A DNA stretch of 64,000 nucleotides from Rahnella bonaserana (GCF_019049675.1 NZ_JAFMOW010000056.1:114887-178886), one strand, 5' to 3'; numbered from the stretch's first letter, positions 10,101-17,971 are shown. Notes: generated by a model not told the origin, from the sequence alone. Numbers and translations: made by a program.

Positions 10101-10826
10101 AGGGGTCTCTTCCACCACTTTCTGATTGCGGCGCTGCAACGAACAGTCGCGTTCGCCGAGCGCAACCACACGGCCTTTGCCGTCGCCAAAAATCTGTACT
10201 TCGACGTGACGGGCGCGATCGATAAAGCGTTCGAGAAACACACCGGCATCCCGGAAAAACTGCTCGCCGAGACGCTTCACGCTGTCCCACGCGGCGCGCA
10301 GGGCATCTTCATCGTCACAGCGCGTCAGGCCAATGCCTCCGCCACCTGCGGTGCTTTTCAGCATCACCGGATAACCGATTTCTGCTGCGGCGCTGACTGC
10401 ATCGTCAAGGCTGCCGAGCAACCCGGTGCCCGGCGTCATCGGCACATTCGCGGCACCGGCTAATTCACGGGCACGGTGTTTGAGGCCAAACTCACGGATT
10501 TGTCCGGCGGTCGGACCGATAAACGCAATGCCCGCCGTCCCGCAGGCATCGGCAAATTCTGCGCTTTCGGATAAAAAGCCGTAGCCCGGATAAATCGCCT
10601 GCGCGCCGGTTTCTTTCGCGGCGGCCAGAATTTTGTCGATCATCAGGTAGCTTTCACTGGCCTTTTCGCCGCCAAGCGCGATGGCGATATCAGCCTGCGT
10701 GACGTGCGGCGCATTGCGGTCAGCGTCGGAATAAACCGCCACGCTGGTGACGCCCAGACGTTTAAGCGTGCGGATCGCGCGGCAGGCGATTTCGCCACGG
10801 TTAGCAATTAAAACGGTGTTAAACAT
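7194..10826 (-). CDS. uca: Urea carboxylase (biotin-dependent)
   Basis: This 1210-residue enzyme makes allophanate from urea, bicarbonate and ATP. The domain order is biotin carboxylase (about 1-445, with the glycine-rich ATP loop STAGGGGIGLTR and the FLEVNTRLQVEHPVTE motif), carboxyltransferase B/A halves (about 455-770, starting IEVIAPGTYSSVQDYPGRLG, then the KipI-like half and the GLGDVYLGAP region to about 1080), and a C-terminal biotin carrier with EAMKM (biotinyl Lys about 1173). No domain is missing. It lies 10 nt after allophanate hydrolase. Close relatives act on guanidine instead. No carboxyguanidine deiminase genes are present here, so urea is the better guess. Confidence 0.9.
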   Translation of the reverse strand: MFNTVLIANRGEIACRAIRTLKRLGVTSVAVYSDADRNAPHVTQADIAIALGGEKASESYLMIDKILAAAKETGAQAIYPGYGFLSESAEFADACGTAGIAFIGPTAGQIREFGLKHRARELAGAANVPMTPGTGLLGSLDDAVSAAAEIGYPVMLKSTAGGGGIGLTRCDDEDALRAAWDSVKRLGEQFFRDAGVFLERFIDRARHVEVQIFGDGKGRVVALGERDCSLQRRNQKVVEETPAPNLPQASREALHRAAVQLGESVNYRSAGTVEFIYDAARDEFYFLEVNTRLQVEHPVTEMVTGLDLIECMLKVAADEPPDWPAMEKAPQGASMEVRIYAEDPLKNFQPSPGVLTEVFFPEDVRVDGWVSAGSEVSAFYDPMIAKLIVKGTDRQDALAKMSAALAATRLHGIATNIDYLRQVVATPVFRDGEMWTRMLDSFAFSPNAIEVIAPGTYSSVQDYPGRLGYWDIGVPPSGPMDDFAFRLANRIVGNHLDAAGLEFTLQGPVLRFHCDAVIALTGARCPATLDGEAVSYWQPVNVKAGQTLTIGRAMQGCRTYLAVRNGFDVPVYLGSRSTFALGQFGGHAGRTLRVADMLTVSQPELAACTTPAPVGLPQAAAENIVSPYSDIWNIAVLYGPHGAPDFFTRESIDTFFRSEWQVHYNSNRLGVRLVGPKPQWARQDGGEAGLHPSNVHDCEYAIGAINFTGDFPVILTRDGPSLGGFVCPVTIAKAELWKVGQVKPGDKIRFHPVSFEQAQALELAQQATLDSLMPVNAMALPVPSLLPDTTASATILAALPATAERPAVEYRQAGDGYVLIEYGDNVLDLAVRMRIYLLMNAIKAAGQQGIEELSPGVRSLQIRYDSRVLHQTALLQHLLTLEHNLADVSQLKIPTRIVHMPMAFEDSATLGAVERYQQTVRADAPWLPNNVDFIQRTNGLASRDEVKNIIFDASYLILGLGDVYLGAPCAVPVDPRHRLLSSKYNPARTFTAEGTVGIGGMYMCIYGMDSPGGYQLVGRTLPIWNKFLKNEQFKNGEPWLLHFFDQVRFYEVTEAELEIQREAFREGRAHIRIEETEFDFAQYTQFLVDNAADIADFRSKQTEAFTREVAHWHEAESAAVEAAANAVQLVEDDADQDGHVVSADLNGNVWKILVEPGQQVEEGQPLIVVEAMKMELSVNAPCAGTVLKISCQQGRPVGPGDALLWLDAAV

Positions 10827-10836
10827 GTACGCGCCC

Positions 10837-12684
10837 TCAGCTTTTTACCGGTGATTTCAGGCTCTGGATGTAACTTCTCCAGCCGCCAAATGCGGTGATA
10901 TCGGTGGCCTCGCCAGTCGCCCACGGCTCGCAGATAAAGCCTTTGACGATGCGTCCGTCGGCCAGTTCGAGCGAGCCGATACCGAGTGGTGCCGGGATTT
11001 CAGCGACGAATTCACCGAAGCGCGCCAGCGGGATATCCCACAGTTCGACGATAATCGCGCTGCCGCCTTCTGCCCGCACCAGCCCCGGTTTTGGCGGTTG
11101 GGTATTGGCGAGGGCGTAAAGTTTGTAGGTTGCCGCGGTAGTGGTCTGTTCGACGCGCACCGCATTGCGGCTGGTGAGCTGAAAATTCAGCGGCATGCCG
11201 GTCAGGTGTGCGCCAACCACGGCGATGCGCACACTGGCAGCACTGACCGGCGCAGATGTCATGAATTCTTCGGATTTCATTGCCCGCCCGGTTGCGCCAA
11301 GCGGCAGGCTCAGGCTGCGCTGCCAATGACGGCCAAAACTGGCCAGTGCATCGTCGTGCCAGGCCGGCGCGATCAGTGTGATCCCGGCGGGCAGGCCGTC
11401 GGCACGCAGGCTGGAAGGCAGCGCCAGCGCGGACAAATCCGCCAGATTGGTAAAGTTGGTGTAAATCCCAAACTGCGAGTTGTAGAGCACCGGTTCCTGA
11501 ACCAGCTCTTGCTGTGTGCGGATGGTCGGTGATGTTGGCACCACCAGTGCGTCAAATCCTTCCAGCGTCAGATTGATTTTGCGTGACAGCTCTGCGCGTA
11601 AATATTCGGCGCGCCAGGCATCGCACGCGGTGTAGTTCAGGCCATTGGCGACAATCCCGCGTACTACAGGATCCATCGCTTCCGGGCTTTCTTCGAAAAT
11701 TTCACCCACCGCCACGGTGCGTTCTGCCACCCACGCGCCGTAATACAATTGCTCGGCCAGTTCGCGAAACGGTGTGAAATCGACGGGGACGAGGGTGATG
11801 CCGCTGCTGTTCAGACGTTCCAGCGCCTGATCGAACTCAAATTCCGCCAGCGCGTCGCCGAAGAATTCCAGACTGTCTGGCACGGCAAAGCGCGGATGCG
11901 GTGACATGGCGACGGGGGCGGTGTGCGGATTTTTACGTGAATAGGCATCTGCGGCGTCATATCCGCCCGCAGCATGGGCGACGGCCTGAGCATCGGCGAC
12001 TGTCAGGGCGAAAATCGAGACGGAATCATTGAGGCGGCATGCCGGAACCACGCCGGTATTCGACAGCCAGCCTTTGGTCGGTTTCAGCCCGATAACATTA
12101 TTAAAGCCTGCCGGAACGCGCCCGGAACCGGCGGTGTCGGTGCCCAGCGAAAAGGCCACCAGCCCGCGTGCCAGCACTGAGGCCGAGCCAGAGCTGGAGC
12201 CGCCGCTGACGTAATCAGGATTGAAGGTATTAGCTACCGCGCCGAACGGCGAGCGGGTGCCGACCAGTCCGGTGGCGAACTGATCGAGATTGGTTTTGCC
12301 AATCACTATCGCGCCTTTGGCTTTCAGTCTGGCAATCACGGTGGCGTCTGTTTCTGCGGTATAAGCAAATGCCGGACACGCCGCCGTGGTCGGCCAGCCT
12401 GCGATATCCATATTATCTTTAACGGCGAATGGCACACCAAACAACGGCAGGGTACTCAGCGAGCCTTCAGCCTGAGCGCGCAGGGTTTCAAGGTGGAGGA
12501 TTTGCGCCTCAAGCTGCTCTGCGGTGGCGAGATAAATCCAGGCATTGTCGCTTTGACTCAGGCTTCCCATTACCAGAGAAAGCGTGGTGCGCAGGCTGTC
12601 CGGCGCATTACGGTAATGCTGCTGCCATTCCCGCAAGGTAAAACCGCGAAAGGGTGATGCGGCGGTGTCTGAAACTGAAGCCAT
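10837..12684 (-). CDS. atzF: Allophanate hydrolase
   Basis: This amidase-signature enzyme cleaves allophanate to two ammonia and two CO2, completing ATP-driven urea breakdown. The 615 residues include the catalytic Lys in FGVPFAVKDNMDIAG, the Ser-rich loop GGSSSGSASV and the nucleophile region GTDTAGSGRVPAGF. A C-terminal domain from about residue 460 is typical of full-length AtzF/DUR1-type enzymes. It is the first gene of the eight-gene minus-strand operon and lies about 30 nt after the predicted sigma-54 transcription start. With the next gene it forms a split version of the fungal urea amidolyase DUR1,2. Confidence 0.92.
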   Translation of the reverse strand: MASVSDTAASPFRGFTLREWQQHYRNAPDSLRTTLSLVMGSLSQSDNAWIYLATAEQLEAQILHLETLRAQAEGSLSTLPLFGVPFAVKDNMDIAGWPTTAACPAFAYTAETDATVIARLKAKGAIVIGKTNLDQFATGLVGTRSPFGAVANTFNPDYVSGGSSSGSASVLARGLVAFSLGTDTAGSGRVPAGFNNVIGLKPTKGWLSNTGVVPACRLNDSVSIFALTVADAQAVAHAAGGYDAADAYSRKNPHTAPVAMSPHPRFAVPDSLEFFGDALAEFEFDQALERLNSSGITLVPVDFTPFRELAEQLYYGAWVAERTVAVGEIFEESPEAMDPVVRGIVANGLNYTACDAWRAEYLRAELSRKINLTLEGFDALVVPTSPTIRTQQELVQEPVLYNSQFGIYTNFTNLADLSALALPSSLRADGLPAGITLIAPAWHDDALASFGRHWQRSLSLPLGATGRAMKSEEFMTSAPVSAASVRIAVVGAHLTGMPLNFQLTSRNAVRVEQTTTAATYKLYALANTQPPKPGLVRAEGGSAIIVELWDIPLARFGEFVAEIPAPLGIGSLELADGRIVKGFICEPWATGEATDITAFGGWRSYIQSLKSPVKS

Positions 12685-12699
12685 GTTTTGAATCCCATC

Positions 12700-12709
12700 T
12701 GGTATACAA
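12700..12709. promoter_or_regulatory. Candidate GntR operator
   Basis: TGGTATACAA is a near-palindrome centred on GTATAC, a core seen in operators of several FCD-type GntR regulators. It falls about 5-14 nt downstream of the predicted sigma-54 start of the urea operon, where a bound repressor would block transcription. Binding by the operon's own GntR protein is inferred. Confidence 0.45.
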
Positions 12710-12724
12710 GATTGAATTCATCTA

Positions 12725-12740
12725 AGCAAAGCCTGTGCCA
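12725..12740 (-). promoter_or_regulatory. Sigma-54 promoter of the urea operon
   Basis: Read on the minus strand the site is TGGCAC-AGGCT-TTGCT, with GG and GC separated by exactly 10 nt, which matches the -24/-12 consensus of RpoN promoters. Transcription would begin near 12714, leaving a 30-nt leader before the allophanate hydrolase start. Such promoters need an enhancer-binding activator; NtrC is the obvious candidate for a nitrogen-scavenging operon. Confidence 0.75.
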
Positions 12741-12775
12741 CATCATTATTGATTGATTTTATTAGGTTTGTTTAT

Positions 12776-12819
12776 TGCATCATGACCGGGTTGTATATTT
12801 GTTGCACCACGAACGGAAT
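12776..12819. promoter_or_regulatory. Two candidate NtrC half-sites
   Basis: Two similar 17-mers, TGCATCATGACCGGGTT (12776-12792) and TGCACCACGAACGGAAT (12803-12819), each begin with the TGCAYCA half of the NtrC consensus, but the second halves are poor. They lie about 60-105 nt upstream of the predicted sigma-54 start, a usual enhancer distance. The assignment is tentative. Confidence 0.35.
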
Positions 12820-12948
12820 GCAACTGAGCAAAAATGGGGCGAAAATTTGCGCGATGCCTCGCATCAAAAAGATAAATCTGGCTCAGCAGATGTATCGTTA
12901 TATAGTTGTATGAACCGATGATTTATTATTATTTGCAGAAAGGCTGGT

Positions 12949-13416
12949 ATGGATATGTCTAAAGAAACTATCGACCATTCCACATTAATTTGTCTGGCAG
13001 AAGCTGGTGCGGTCAGCCAGTTCAGCGTGGTCGCACAACAGGGAGGATGGATAATAATGATCAGATACGGCGAACATCAGCGGACCCTTATCGCACAACG
13101 CAGCGGTAAAGTGCGGGTTTTCAAGCGCTTCGACACGCTGGCGGCTTATTTAAAAGACCTGGGCATAAACCAGTTCGAAGTGGATATTACCGACTATGAT
13201 CCTGTAGGGAGCGGTAAAGGAACTCGCCCCGACCGGTCGGCAGCGCTAAAAAGGGCGCATGAAGCTGCCGCGATGGATGAAGCCACCTATGATCTGTGGT
13301 TCCGGAAACGGGTTCAGGAATCACTGGATGATCCGCGCCCCGTCATTCCTCACGAACAGGTGAAGGCTGAGTTTGCAGCCCGGAAAGCCGCGTTACTTAA
13401 GGAACAGGAAAAGTAA
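12949..13416 (+). CDS. ParC-like partition-associated protein with antitoxin-like C-terminus
   Basis: This 155-residue soluble protein resembles the ParC/plasmid-stability accessory family. Its N-terminal part (about 8-95) contains IDHSTLICLAEAGAV, a beta-rich segment and FKRFDTLAAYLKDLGI. The C-terminal part (WFRKRVQESLDDPRPVIPHE and after) looks like the tail of PaaA2/StbD-type antitoxins. Such proteins usually sit beside a RelE/ParE-type toxin, but here the next gene begins 3 nt later and is a hydrolase. A second ATG at 12955 is an alternative start. The gene is divergent from the urea operon and could share its control region. The family name comes from motif memory and carries moderate certainty. 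Confidence 0.6.
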   Translation: MDMSKETIDHSTLICLAEAGAVSQFSVVAQQGGWIIMIRYGEHQRTLIAQRSGKVRVFKRFDTLAAYLKDLGINQFEVDITDYDPVGSGKGTRPDRSAALKRAHEAAAMDEATYDLWFRKRVQESLDDPRPVIPHEQVKAEFAARKAALLKEQEK

Positions 13417-13419
13417 TTA

Positions 13420-14865
13420 ATGCAACTTCGTCATCTCTCTGAACGCCTGAAAAAGCTGTTACTGGCGCTGATTCTGGTGATTATTACGCTGCTGGCTGTA
13501 CGCACTTATGACGCCTTACAGGGGCCACCGCTTGAGCCTTGGCACAAACTGGTGCCCGACGAGCTGAGTACAGAGCAACTGGATAAGAGCGACTGGCCGG
13601 CGTATCTGCGCGCGGAGCAGCAGGCGTTTGCTGAAGTGAAGCAGCAGGTGACGGACAAACTCGACAGAGAGGACCGTATTCCGCTTAACCGCTATTACGA
13701 TCGCAGCCCGATTTATCCCGAGCATTTTGCGCAGGACTGGAACCGCTCTTATGAGCTGATGCCCGACGGTAAACCGGTCGGCGCGGTGGTGTTGTTACAC
13801 GGTCTGACCGATTCCCCTTACAGCCTGCGCCATATTGCGCAGGATTATCGTCGCCGTGGATTCGTCGCCGTCGGTATCCGCCTGCCCGGACACGGCACCG
13901 TGCCGGGCGGCCTGACCAGCGTCGACTGGGAACAGTGGCTGGCGGCAACGCGGCTGGCAATCCGCGAGGCACGACGTGCAGCGGGTGCGGATGTACCGCT
14001 GCAACTGGTCGGTTTTTCCAATGGCGGTGCGCTGGCCATGAAATACACCCTGGATTCACTCGATGACCCTGAGCTGGCACGGCCTTCGCGCGTGGTGCTG
14101 ATTTCCCCGATGATCGGCGTGACCAGCTTCGCGCGCTTTGCCGGATATGCAGGCTGGCCGGCAATTTTCCCGGCCTTCGCCAAAACGGCCTGGCTGAATC
14201 TGATGCCGGAATTTAATCCGTTTAAATACAATTCATTCCCGGTGAAAGCGGCGCGTCAGTCTTATCTGCTGACCCATGTTTTGCAACAGCAAATCAGTAA
14301 AGACGCAGAGTCCGGTAAGCTTTCACAGTTACCGCCTGTGCTGGCTTTCCAGTCAGTGGTCGATTCTACGGTCAGTGCCCGCGCGGTGGTAACCGCCTTG
14401 TTTAATCAGCTCCCGGCAAACGGCAGCCAGCTGGTACTGTTTGATATCAACCGCAGTGCGTACGTCGGGCCGTTGCTGCGTCCTTCATCAGAAGCGGCGG
14501 TAGAGCGCCTGTTGCCTGCGCCGCCGCGTGCCTATCAGACGACGGTGATTACTAATGCCTCGCCGGATGATGCAGCCACGGTAGCTCAAACCACAGTGGC
14601 GGGGCAAAACAGCGCTTCAGTTACGCCACTGGGTCTGAGCTATCCTTCAGAATTCTATTCGCTTTCGCATGTCGCGCTGCCTTTTCCGACAGACGATTCG
14701 CTGTACGGGCGCAATCCACAAGGTCCGGCGCAATTTGGGCTTCGGCTTGGGACACTGGCCGCCCGGGGTGAAAGCGGCGCGCTGGTCGTGAGTATGGATC
14801 AGCTGATGCGGGTTTCATCTAACCCGTTTTATCCGTATATGCTGCAGCGAATTGAAGGTTTCTGA
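13420..14865 (+). CDS. Membrane-anchored alpha/beta hydrolase
   Basis: This 481-residue protein has one N-terminal hydrophobic helix (about 13-27, LLLALILVIITLLAV) and then an alpha/beta hydrolase domain, probably periplasmic. The oxyanion-hole motif HGLTDSPYS, the proline/glycine loop LPGHGTVPGG and the nucleophile elbow GFSNGG (Ser200) are present, and a downstream His in LSHVALPFP could complete the triad. The pattern recalls monoacylglycerol lipase or carboxylesterase enzymes, but the substrate is unknown. It is probably co-transcribed with the ParC-like gene just upstream. Confidence 0.75.
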   Translation: MQLRHLSERLKKLLLALILVIITLLAVRTYDALQGPPLEPWHKLVPDELSTEQLDKSDWPAYLRAEQQAFAEVKQQVTDKLDREDRIPLNRYYDRSPIYPEHFAQDWNRSYELMPDGKPVGAVVLLHGLTDSPYSLRHIAQDYRRRGFVAVGIRLPGHGTVPGGLTSVDWEQWLAATRLAIREARRAAGADVPLQLVGFSNGGALAMKYTLDSLDDPELARPSRVVLISPMIGVTSFARFAGYAGWPAIFPAFAKTAWLNLMPEFNPFKYNSFPVKAARQSYLLTHVLQQQISKDAESGKLSQLPPVLAFQSVVDSTVSARAVVTALFNQLPANGSQLVLFDINRSAYVGPLLRPSSEAAVERLLPAPPRAYQTTVITNASPDDAATVAQTTVAGQNSASVTPLGLSYPSEFYSLSHVALPFPTDDSLYGRNPQGPAQFGLRLGTLAARGESGALVVSMDQLMRVSSNPFYPYMLQRIEGF

Positions 14866-14897
14866 ACCGTCTGGTTGAGATAACATAAAAAACGCTT

Positions 14898-14910
14898 GCG
14901 ATAATATCGC
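14898..14910. promoter_or_regulatory. Candidate OhrR operator upstream of ohrR
   Basis: GCGAT-AAT-ATCGC is a perfect 5+5 palindrome 20 nt before the ohrR start. A near copy, GCGAT-TAA-ATCGT, precedes ohr at 15476-15488. The shared sequence and positions suggest autoregulation by OhrR. Confidence 0.5.
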
Positions 14911-14930
14911 GCGCTATATATATTGGCGAC

Positions 14931-15395
14931 ATGAACATGACAACAGATACCGACTCAACACAAAACGGCATGCTGCATCTGGATCAACAGATGTGTTTCG
15001 CGCTGTACTCCGCGAATCTGGCACTGCATAAGGTTTACCGTAAATTGCTCGGGCAACTCGAACTGACTTACCCGCAATATCTGGTGATGCTGGTGCTCTG
15101 GCAGCGTGATGAAGTCACGGTATCTGAAATCGGCGAAAAACTGTTTCTTGATTCTGCCACTTTAACGCCGCTATTAAAGCGTCTGGAAACCGCCGGTTTG
15201 CTGATGCGTCAGCGGGCGAAAGCCGATGAGCGCCAGGTGATTATCTCCCTGACCGCCGAAGGCAGGGCGTTACGCGAAAAAGCGCAGGGAATTCCCGAAG
15301 CCATTTTGTGTGCGACCGAATGTGAAGTTGGCGAGATTGTGGCGCTGAAGCAGCAGCTTGAAGTCTTACGGGCTAAGCTTCAGGATAAAGCGTAA
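14931..15395 (+). CDS. ohrR: Organic hydroperoxide-sensing MarR-type repressor OhrR
   Basis: This 154-residue winged-helix repressor of the MarR family represses ohr until organic peroxides oxidise its sensor cysteine. With this start the sensor is Cys22 ([11 protein letters not shown]) and a second cysteine is Cys127, the same pairing as in two-cysteine OhrR proteins of the Xanthomonas type, so a disulfide-switch mechanism is expected. The DNA-binding region spans about residues 60-100 ([20 protein letters not shown]). A start at the second ATG (14937) would shorten the protein by two residues. ohr follows 131 nt downstream on the same strand with its own candidate operators. Confidence 0.9.
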   Translation: MNMTTDTDSTQNGMLHLDQQMCFALYSANLALHKVYRKLLGQLELTYPQYLVMLVLWQRDEVTVSEIGEKLFLDSATLTPLLKRLETAGLLMRQRAKADERQVIISLTAEGRALREKAQGIPEAILCATECEVGEIVALKQQLEVLRAKLQDKA

Positions 15396-15450
15396 AACTA
15401 CGCTTTGAAGAGTGTTAAACAGACGAGTCTGAAGGAGCATCTTGGACTCG

Positions 15451-15488
15451 TTTGATAGAATCAAATAAGTAGTGTGCGATTAAATCGT
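15451..15488. promoter_or_regulatory. Palindromic operators in front of ohr
   Basis: Two palindromes lie 39-76 nt before ohr: TTTGAT-AGA-ATCAAA (15451-15465, perfect) and GCGAT-TAA-ATCGT (15476-15488). Both keep a GAT-N3-ATC core, like the site in front of ohrR. They are the best candidates for OhrR binding. Confidence 0.5.
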
Positions 15489-15526
15489 TTAGTATTTTAT
15501 GGCTCTCACTGATTAAGGAACGAAAT

Positions 15527-15949
15527 ATGTCTATTGAAAAAGTTGTGTATCGTGCTCATGCCTCAGCCACCGGTGGTCGTGATGGTCGTGCGACTTCTGA
15601 CGACGGCGTTCTTGACGTCAAACTGGGTGTACCAAAAGAAATGGGCGGTATGGGCGGCGGCACCAACCCTGAACAGCTGTTTGCAGCCGGTTATTCGGCC
15701 TGCTTCCTCGGCGCGCTCAAAGCTGTTGCAGCACAGGAAAAAATTAAGATCCCAGCGGACGCGAAAATTGAAGGCGCAGTAGGCATCGGCGCAATTCCTG
15801 GCGGTTACGGTATCGAAGTTCAGCTGGATATCACCCTGCCGGGCTTCGAACGCAGCGAAGCAGAAGCGCTGGTGGCGAAAGCCCATCAGGTTTGCCCTTA
15901 CTCCAATGCTACCCGTGGCAACATCGACGTCACTTTGAATATTAAGTAA
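15527..15949 (+). CDS. ohr: Organic hydroperoxide resistance protein Ohr
   Basis: This 140-residue thiol peroxidase of the Ohr/OsmC family reduces organic hydroperoxides in the cytoplasm, usually with lipoylated proteins as reductant. The two catalytic cysteines are visible in [12 protein letters not shown] and [14 protein letters not shown], and the typical [13 protein letters not shown] stretch precedes the first. The length is normal. A GGAACG-type Shine-Dalgarno precedes the ATG. It forms a stress-defence pair with ohrR. Confidence 0.95.
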   Translation: MSIEKVVYRAHASATGGRDGRATSDDGVLDVKLGVPKEMGGMGGGTNPEQLFAAGYSACFLGALKAVAAQEKIKIPADAKIEGAVGIGAIPGGYGIEVQLDITLPGFERSEAEALVAKAHQVCPYSNATRGNIDVTLNIK

Positions 15950-15996
15950 TTTTTAGTCATACCGCCTTCACCAGGGGCGTTTTAATGAAATATCAG

Positions 15997-16017
15997 GGAG
16001 GCTCCGGCCTCCTTTTT
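15997..16017 (+). terminator. Terminator after ohr
   Basis: GGAGGC and GCCTCC pair around a 4-nt loop and are followed by five T residues, 48 nt after the ohr stop codon. Confidence 0.8.
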
Positions 16018-16120
16018 CATGTCTGAAAAACCCGCCATGATCTCTCTGTCTCCCCTGCAGGGCGCTTCTTTCCTGCTGTTCAGCCTGGTATGTATATAAA
16101 CGTAATCTCGGCATAATCCG

Positions 16121-16148
16121 TGAACTCGACGGGCATAAACATGTCACA
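16121..16148 (+). promoter_or_regulatory. Weak sigma-E-like promoter candidate for eptB
   Basis: TGAACTC is followed after 16 nt by TCACA, a loose match to the GGAACTT / TCtGA pattern of RpoE promoters. In E. coli eptB is in the sigma-E regulon, which is the only reason to favour this site. Confidence 0.25.
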
Positions 16149-16191
16149 ATGATTCAGAATCTTTCAAAAAACTTCCGGAAAACCACATTAC

Positions 16192-17871
16192 ATGAATAGA
16201 GTGAAGACTCTATCGCAGCAAAATATCTCTTTATTGTTAGCGATTTACATTGGCATCTTCCTGAATGTCTCCGTGTTTCAACGCCGCTTTGCCGCTCTGG
16301 TCAATCATTTCACTTCAACTGAACTGATTCAGGCGGTCACCGAAGTTTGTGCCATCGTCCTGTTTACCTTCTTCGTGCTGCGTTTAATTTCGCTGGGTGG
16401 AAAATTCTTCTTCCGCATCATCGCCACATTACTGGTGCTGATTTCGGTCGCTGCCAGTTATTACATGGTGATGTTCAACGTGGTGATCGGATACGGCATT
16501 GTCGTTTCGGTGATGACCACGGATATCGACCTCAGCAAAGAAATCATCGGGTGGCATCTGTTTATCTGGATGGCGCTGGTCAGTGCGGTTCCGATATTCG
16601 TTATCTGGAAAAACAACCTGCGTCTGACGCTGATTGAGCAGATAAAAACGCCGGGGCAACGTGCGTTGCCACTGATCGTTTTACTGGCGACAGCATTACT
16701 GGTCTGGCTGCCGCTGCGCTATCTCGACCACGAGCAAAGTGTGAATGAGAAGAAAACCAACGTCGATTTGCCCAGCTATGGTGGCGTTGTCGCGCACTCC
16801 TATTTGCCCTCTAACTGGCTGGCCGCGTTGGGTTTGTATGCCTATACGCAGGTTGATGAAAGCCGGGACGCCGGTAATTACTTTGATCCGGCGAAGGAGT
16901 TCACTTATGTGCCGCCCGCAGATATCGACGATACCTACGTCGTCTTTATCATCGGTGAAACCACCCGCTGGGATCACTTAGGCATTTTGGGGTATGAGCG
17001 CGATACCACGCCGCGCTTGTCGAAAGAAAAGAATCTGGTGGCATTCCGCGGGACGTCATGTGATACGGCAACCAAACTTTCTCTGCGCTGTATGTTTGTG
17101 CGCGAAGGCGGTACGGCAGATAACCCGCAGCGTACGTTGAAAGAGCAGAATATTTTCGCGGTGATGAAGTCGCTGGGCTTCACCTCTGAGCTGTTCGCGA
17201 TGCAAAGCGAGCTATGGTTCTACAACAATGCGGACACCAATAACTTCTCTTTCCGCGAAATCATAGCCTCGGAAAAGCGCAACGACGGCAAGCCGGTCGA
17301 TGACATGTTACTGGTCAATGAGTTACAGGAATCCCTGAGAACGCATCCGAAAGGTAAGCATCTGGTGATCCTGCATACAAAAGGCTCGCATTATCTCTAT
17401 TCCCAGCGTTATCCGCGCAGTTACGCACGTTACACGCCGGAGTGTAAGAGCAACACGTGTACCAAAGAGGAACTGATCAACGCCTTTGATAACAGCGTGT
17501 TGTACACCGATACCTTTATCGACAACGTGATTGATCAGCTTCGTGATAAGAAAGCGCTGGTGTTTTACGCCTCTGACCACGGTGAATCAATTGATGAGAA
17601 TTCACATCTGCACGGTACGCCACGTGAGATGGCCCCGCCGGAGCAGTTCCGCGTGCCGATGATGGTGTGGGCATCCGACAGTTTCCTGGAGCAGCCAGAT
17701 CACAAGCTGGCGTTTGAGCAATTACAGGCGCAACAGCGGGTCGGTGCGAAGAAACGTCACGTTGAGCTATTCGATTCGATTTTAGGCTGTCTGGGTTATA
17801 CATCGCCAGACGGAGGTATTAATCCTGCGAATAACTGGTGTGCCAAACCTCAGGCAGAACAGAAGCTATAG
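16192..17871 (+). CDS. eptB: Kdo2-lipid A phosphoethanolamine transferase EptB
   Basis: This inner-membrane enzyme transfers phosphoethanolamine from phosphatidylethanolamine to the outer Kdo residue of lipopolysaccharide. The 559-residue protein has about five N-terminal membrane helices (to residue 180) and a periplasmic sulfatase-fold domain. Metal and nucleophile motifs are visible: GETTRWDHLG, the catalytic Thr in SCDTATKLSLRCMF, and the ASDHGES motif. The modification lowers surface negative charge and polymyxin binding. Its position beside a tRNA-Pro gene and dppA is the same as in E. coli, which supports EptB over EptA or EptC. Confidence 0.92.
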   Translation: MNRVKTLSQQNISLLLAIYIGIFLNVSVFQRRFAALVNHFTSTELIQAVTEVCAIVLFTFFVLRLISLGGKFFFRIIATLLVLISVAASYYMVMFNVVIGYGIVVSVMTTDIDLSKEIIGWHLFIWMALVSAVPIFVIWKNNLRLTLIEQIKTPGQRALPLIVLLATALLVWLPLRYLDHEQSVNEKKTNVDLPSYGGVVAHSYLPSNWLAALGLYAYTQVDESRDAGNYFDPAKEFTYVPPADIDDTYVVFIIGETTRWDHLGILGYERDTTPRLSKEKNLVAFRGTSCDTATKLSLRCMFVREGGTADNPQRTLKEQNIFAVMKSLGFTSELFAMQSELWFYNNADTNNFSFREIIASEKRNDGKPVDDMLLVNELQESLRTHPKGKHLVILHTKGSHYLYSQRYPRSYARYTPECKSNTCTKEELINAFDNSVLYTDTFIDNVIDQLRDKKALVFYASDHGESIDENSHLHGTPREMAPPEQFRVPMMVWASDSFLEQPDHKLAFEQLQAQQRVGAKKRHVELFDSILGCLGYTSPDGGINPANNWCAKPQAEQKL

Positions 17872-17932
17872 GTTATTTTGACGGCGTATAGGACAAAATC
17901 TGGTCAGTCAGTTCGGATGTTATAAAAAGCCG

Positions 17933-17968
17933 TTGACGCTCTGAGGGGGTCGCAGTAAGATGCGCCCC
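17933..17968 (+). promoter_or_regulatory. Stringent-type promoter of the tRNA-Pro gene
   Basis: TTGACG (17933-17938) and TAAGAT (17956-17961) are separated by 17 nt, and the -10 box is followed by the GC-rich discriminator GCGCCCC. That combination is typical of growth-rate-regulated stable RNA promoters. Transcription should start a few bases before the tRNA. Confidence 0.8.
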
Positions 17969-17971
17969 ATT

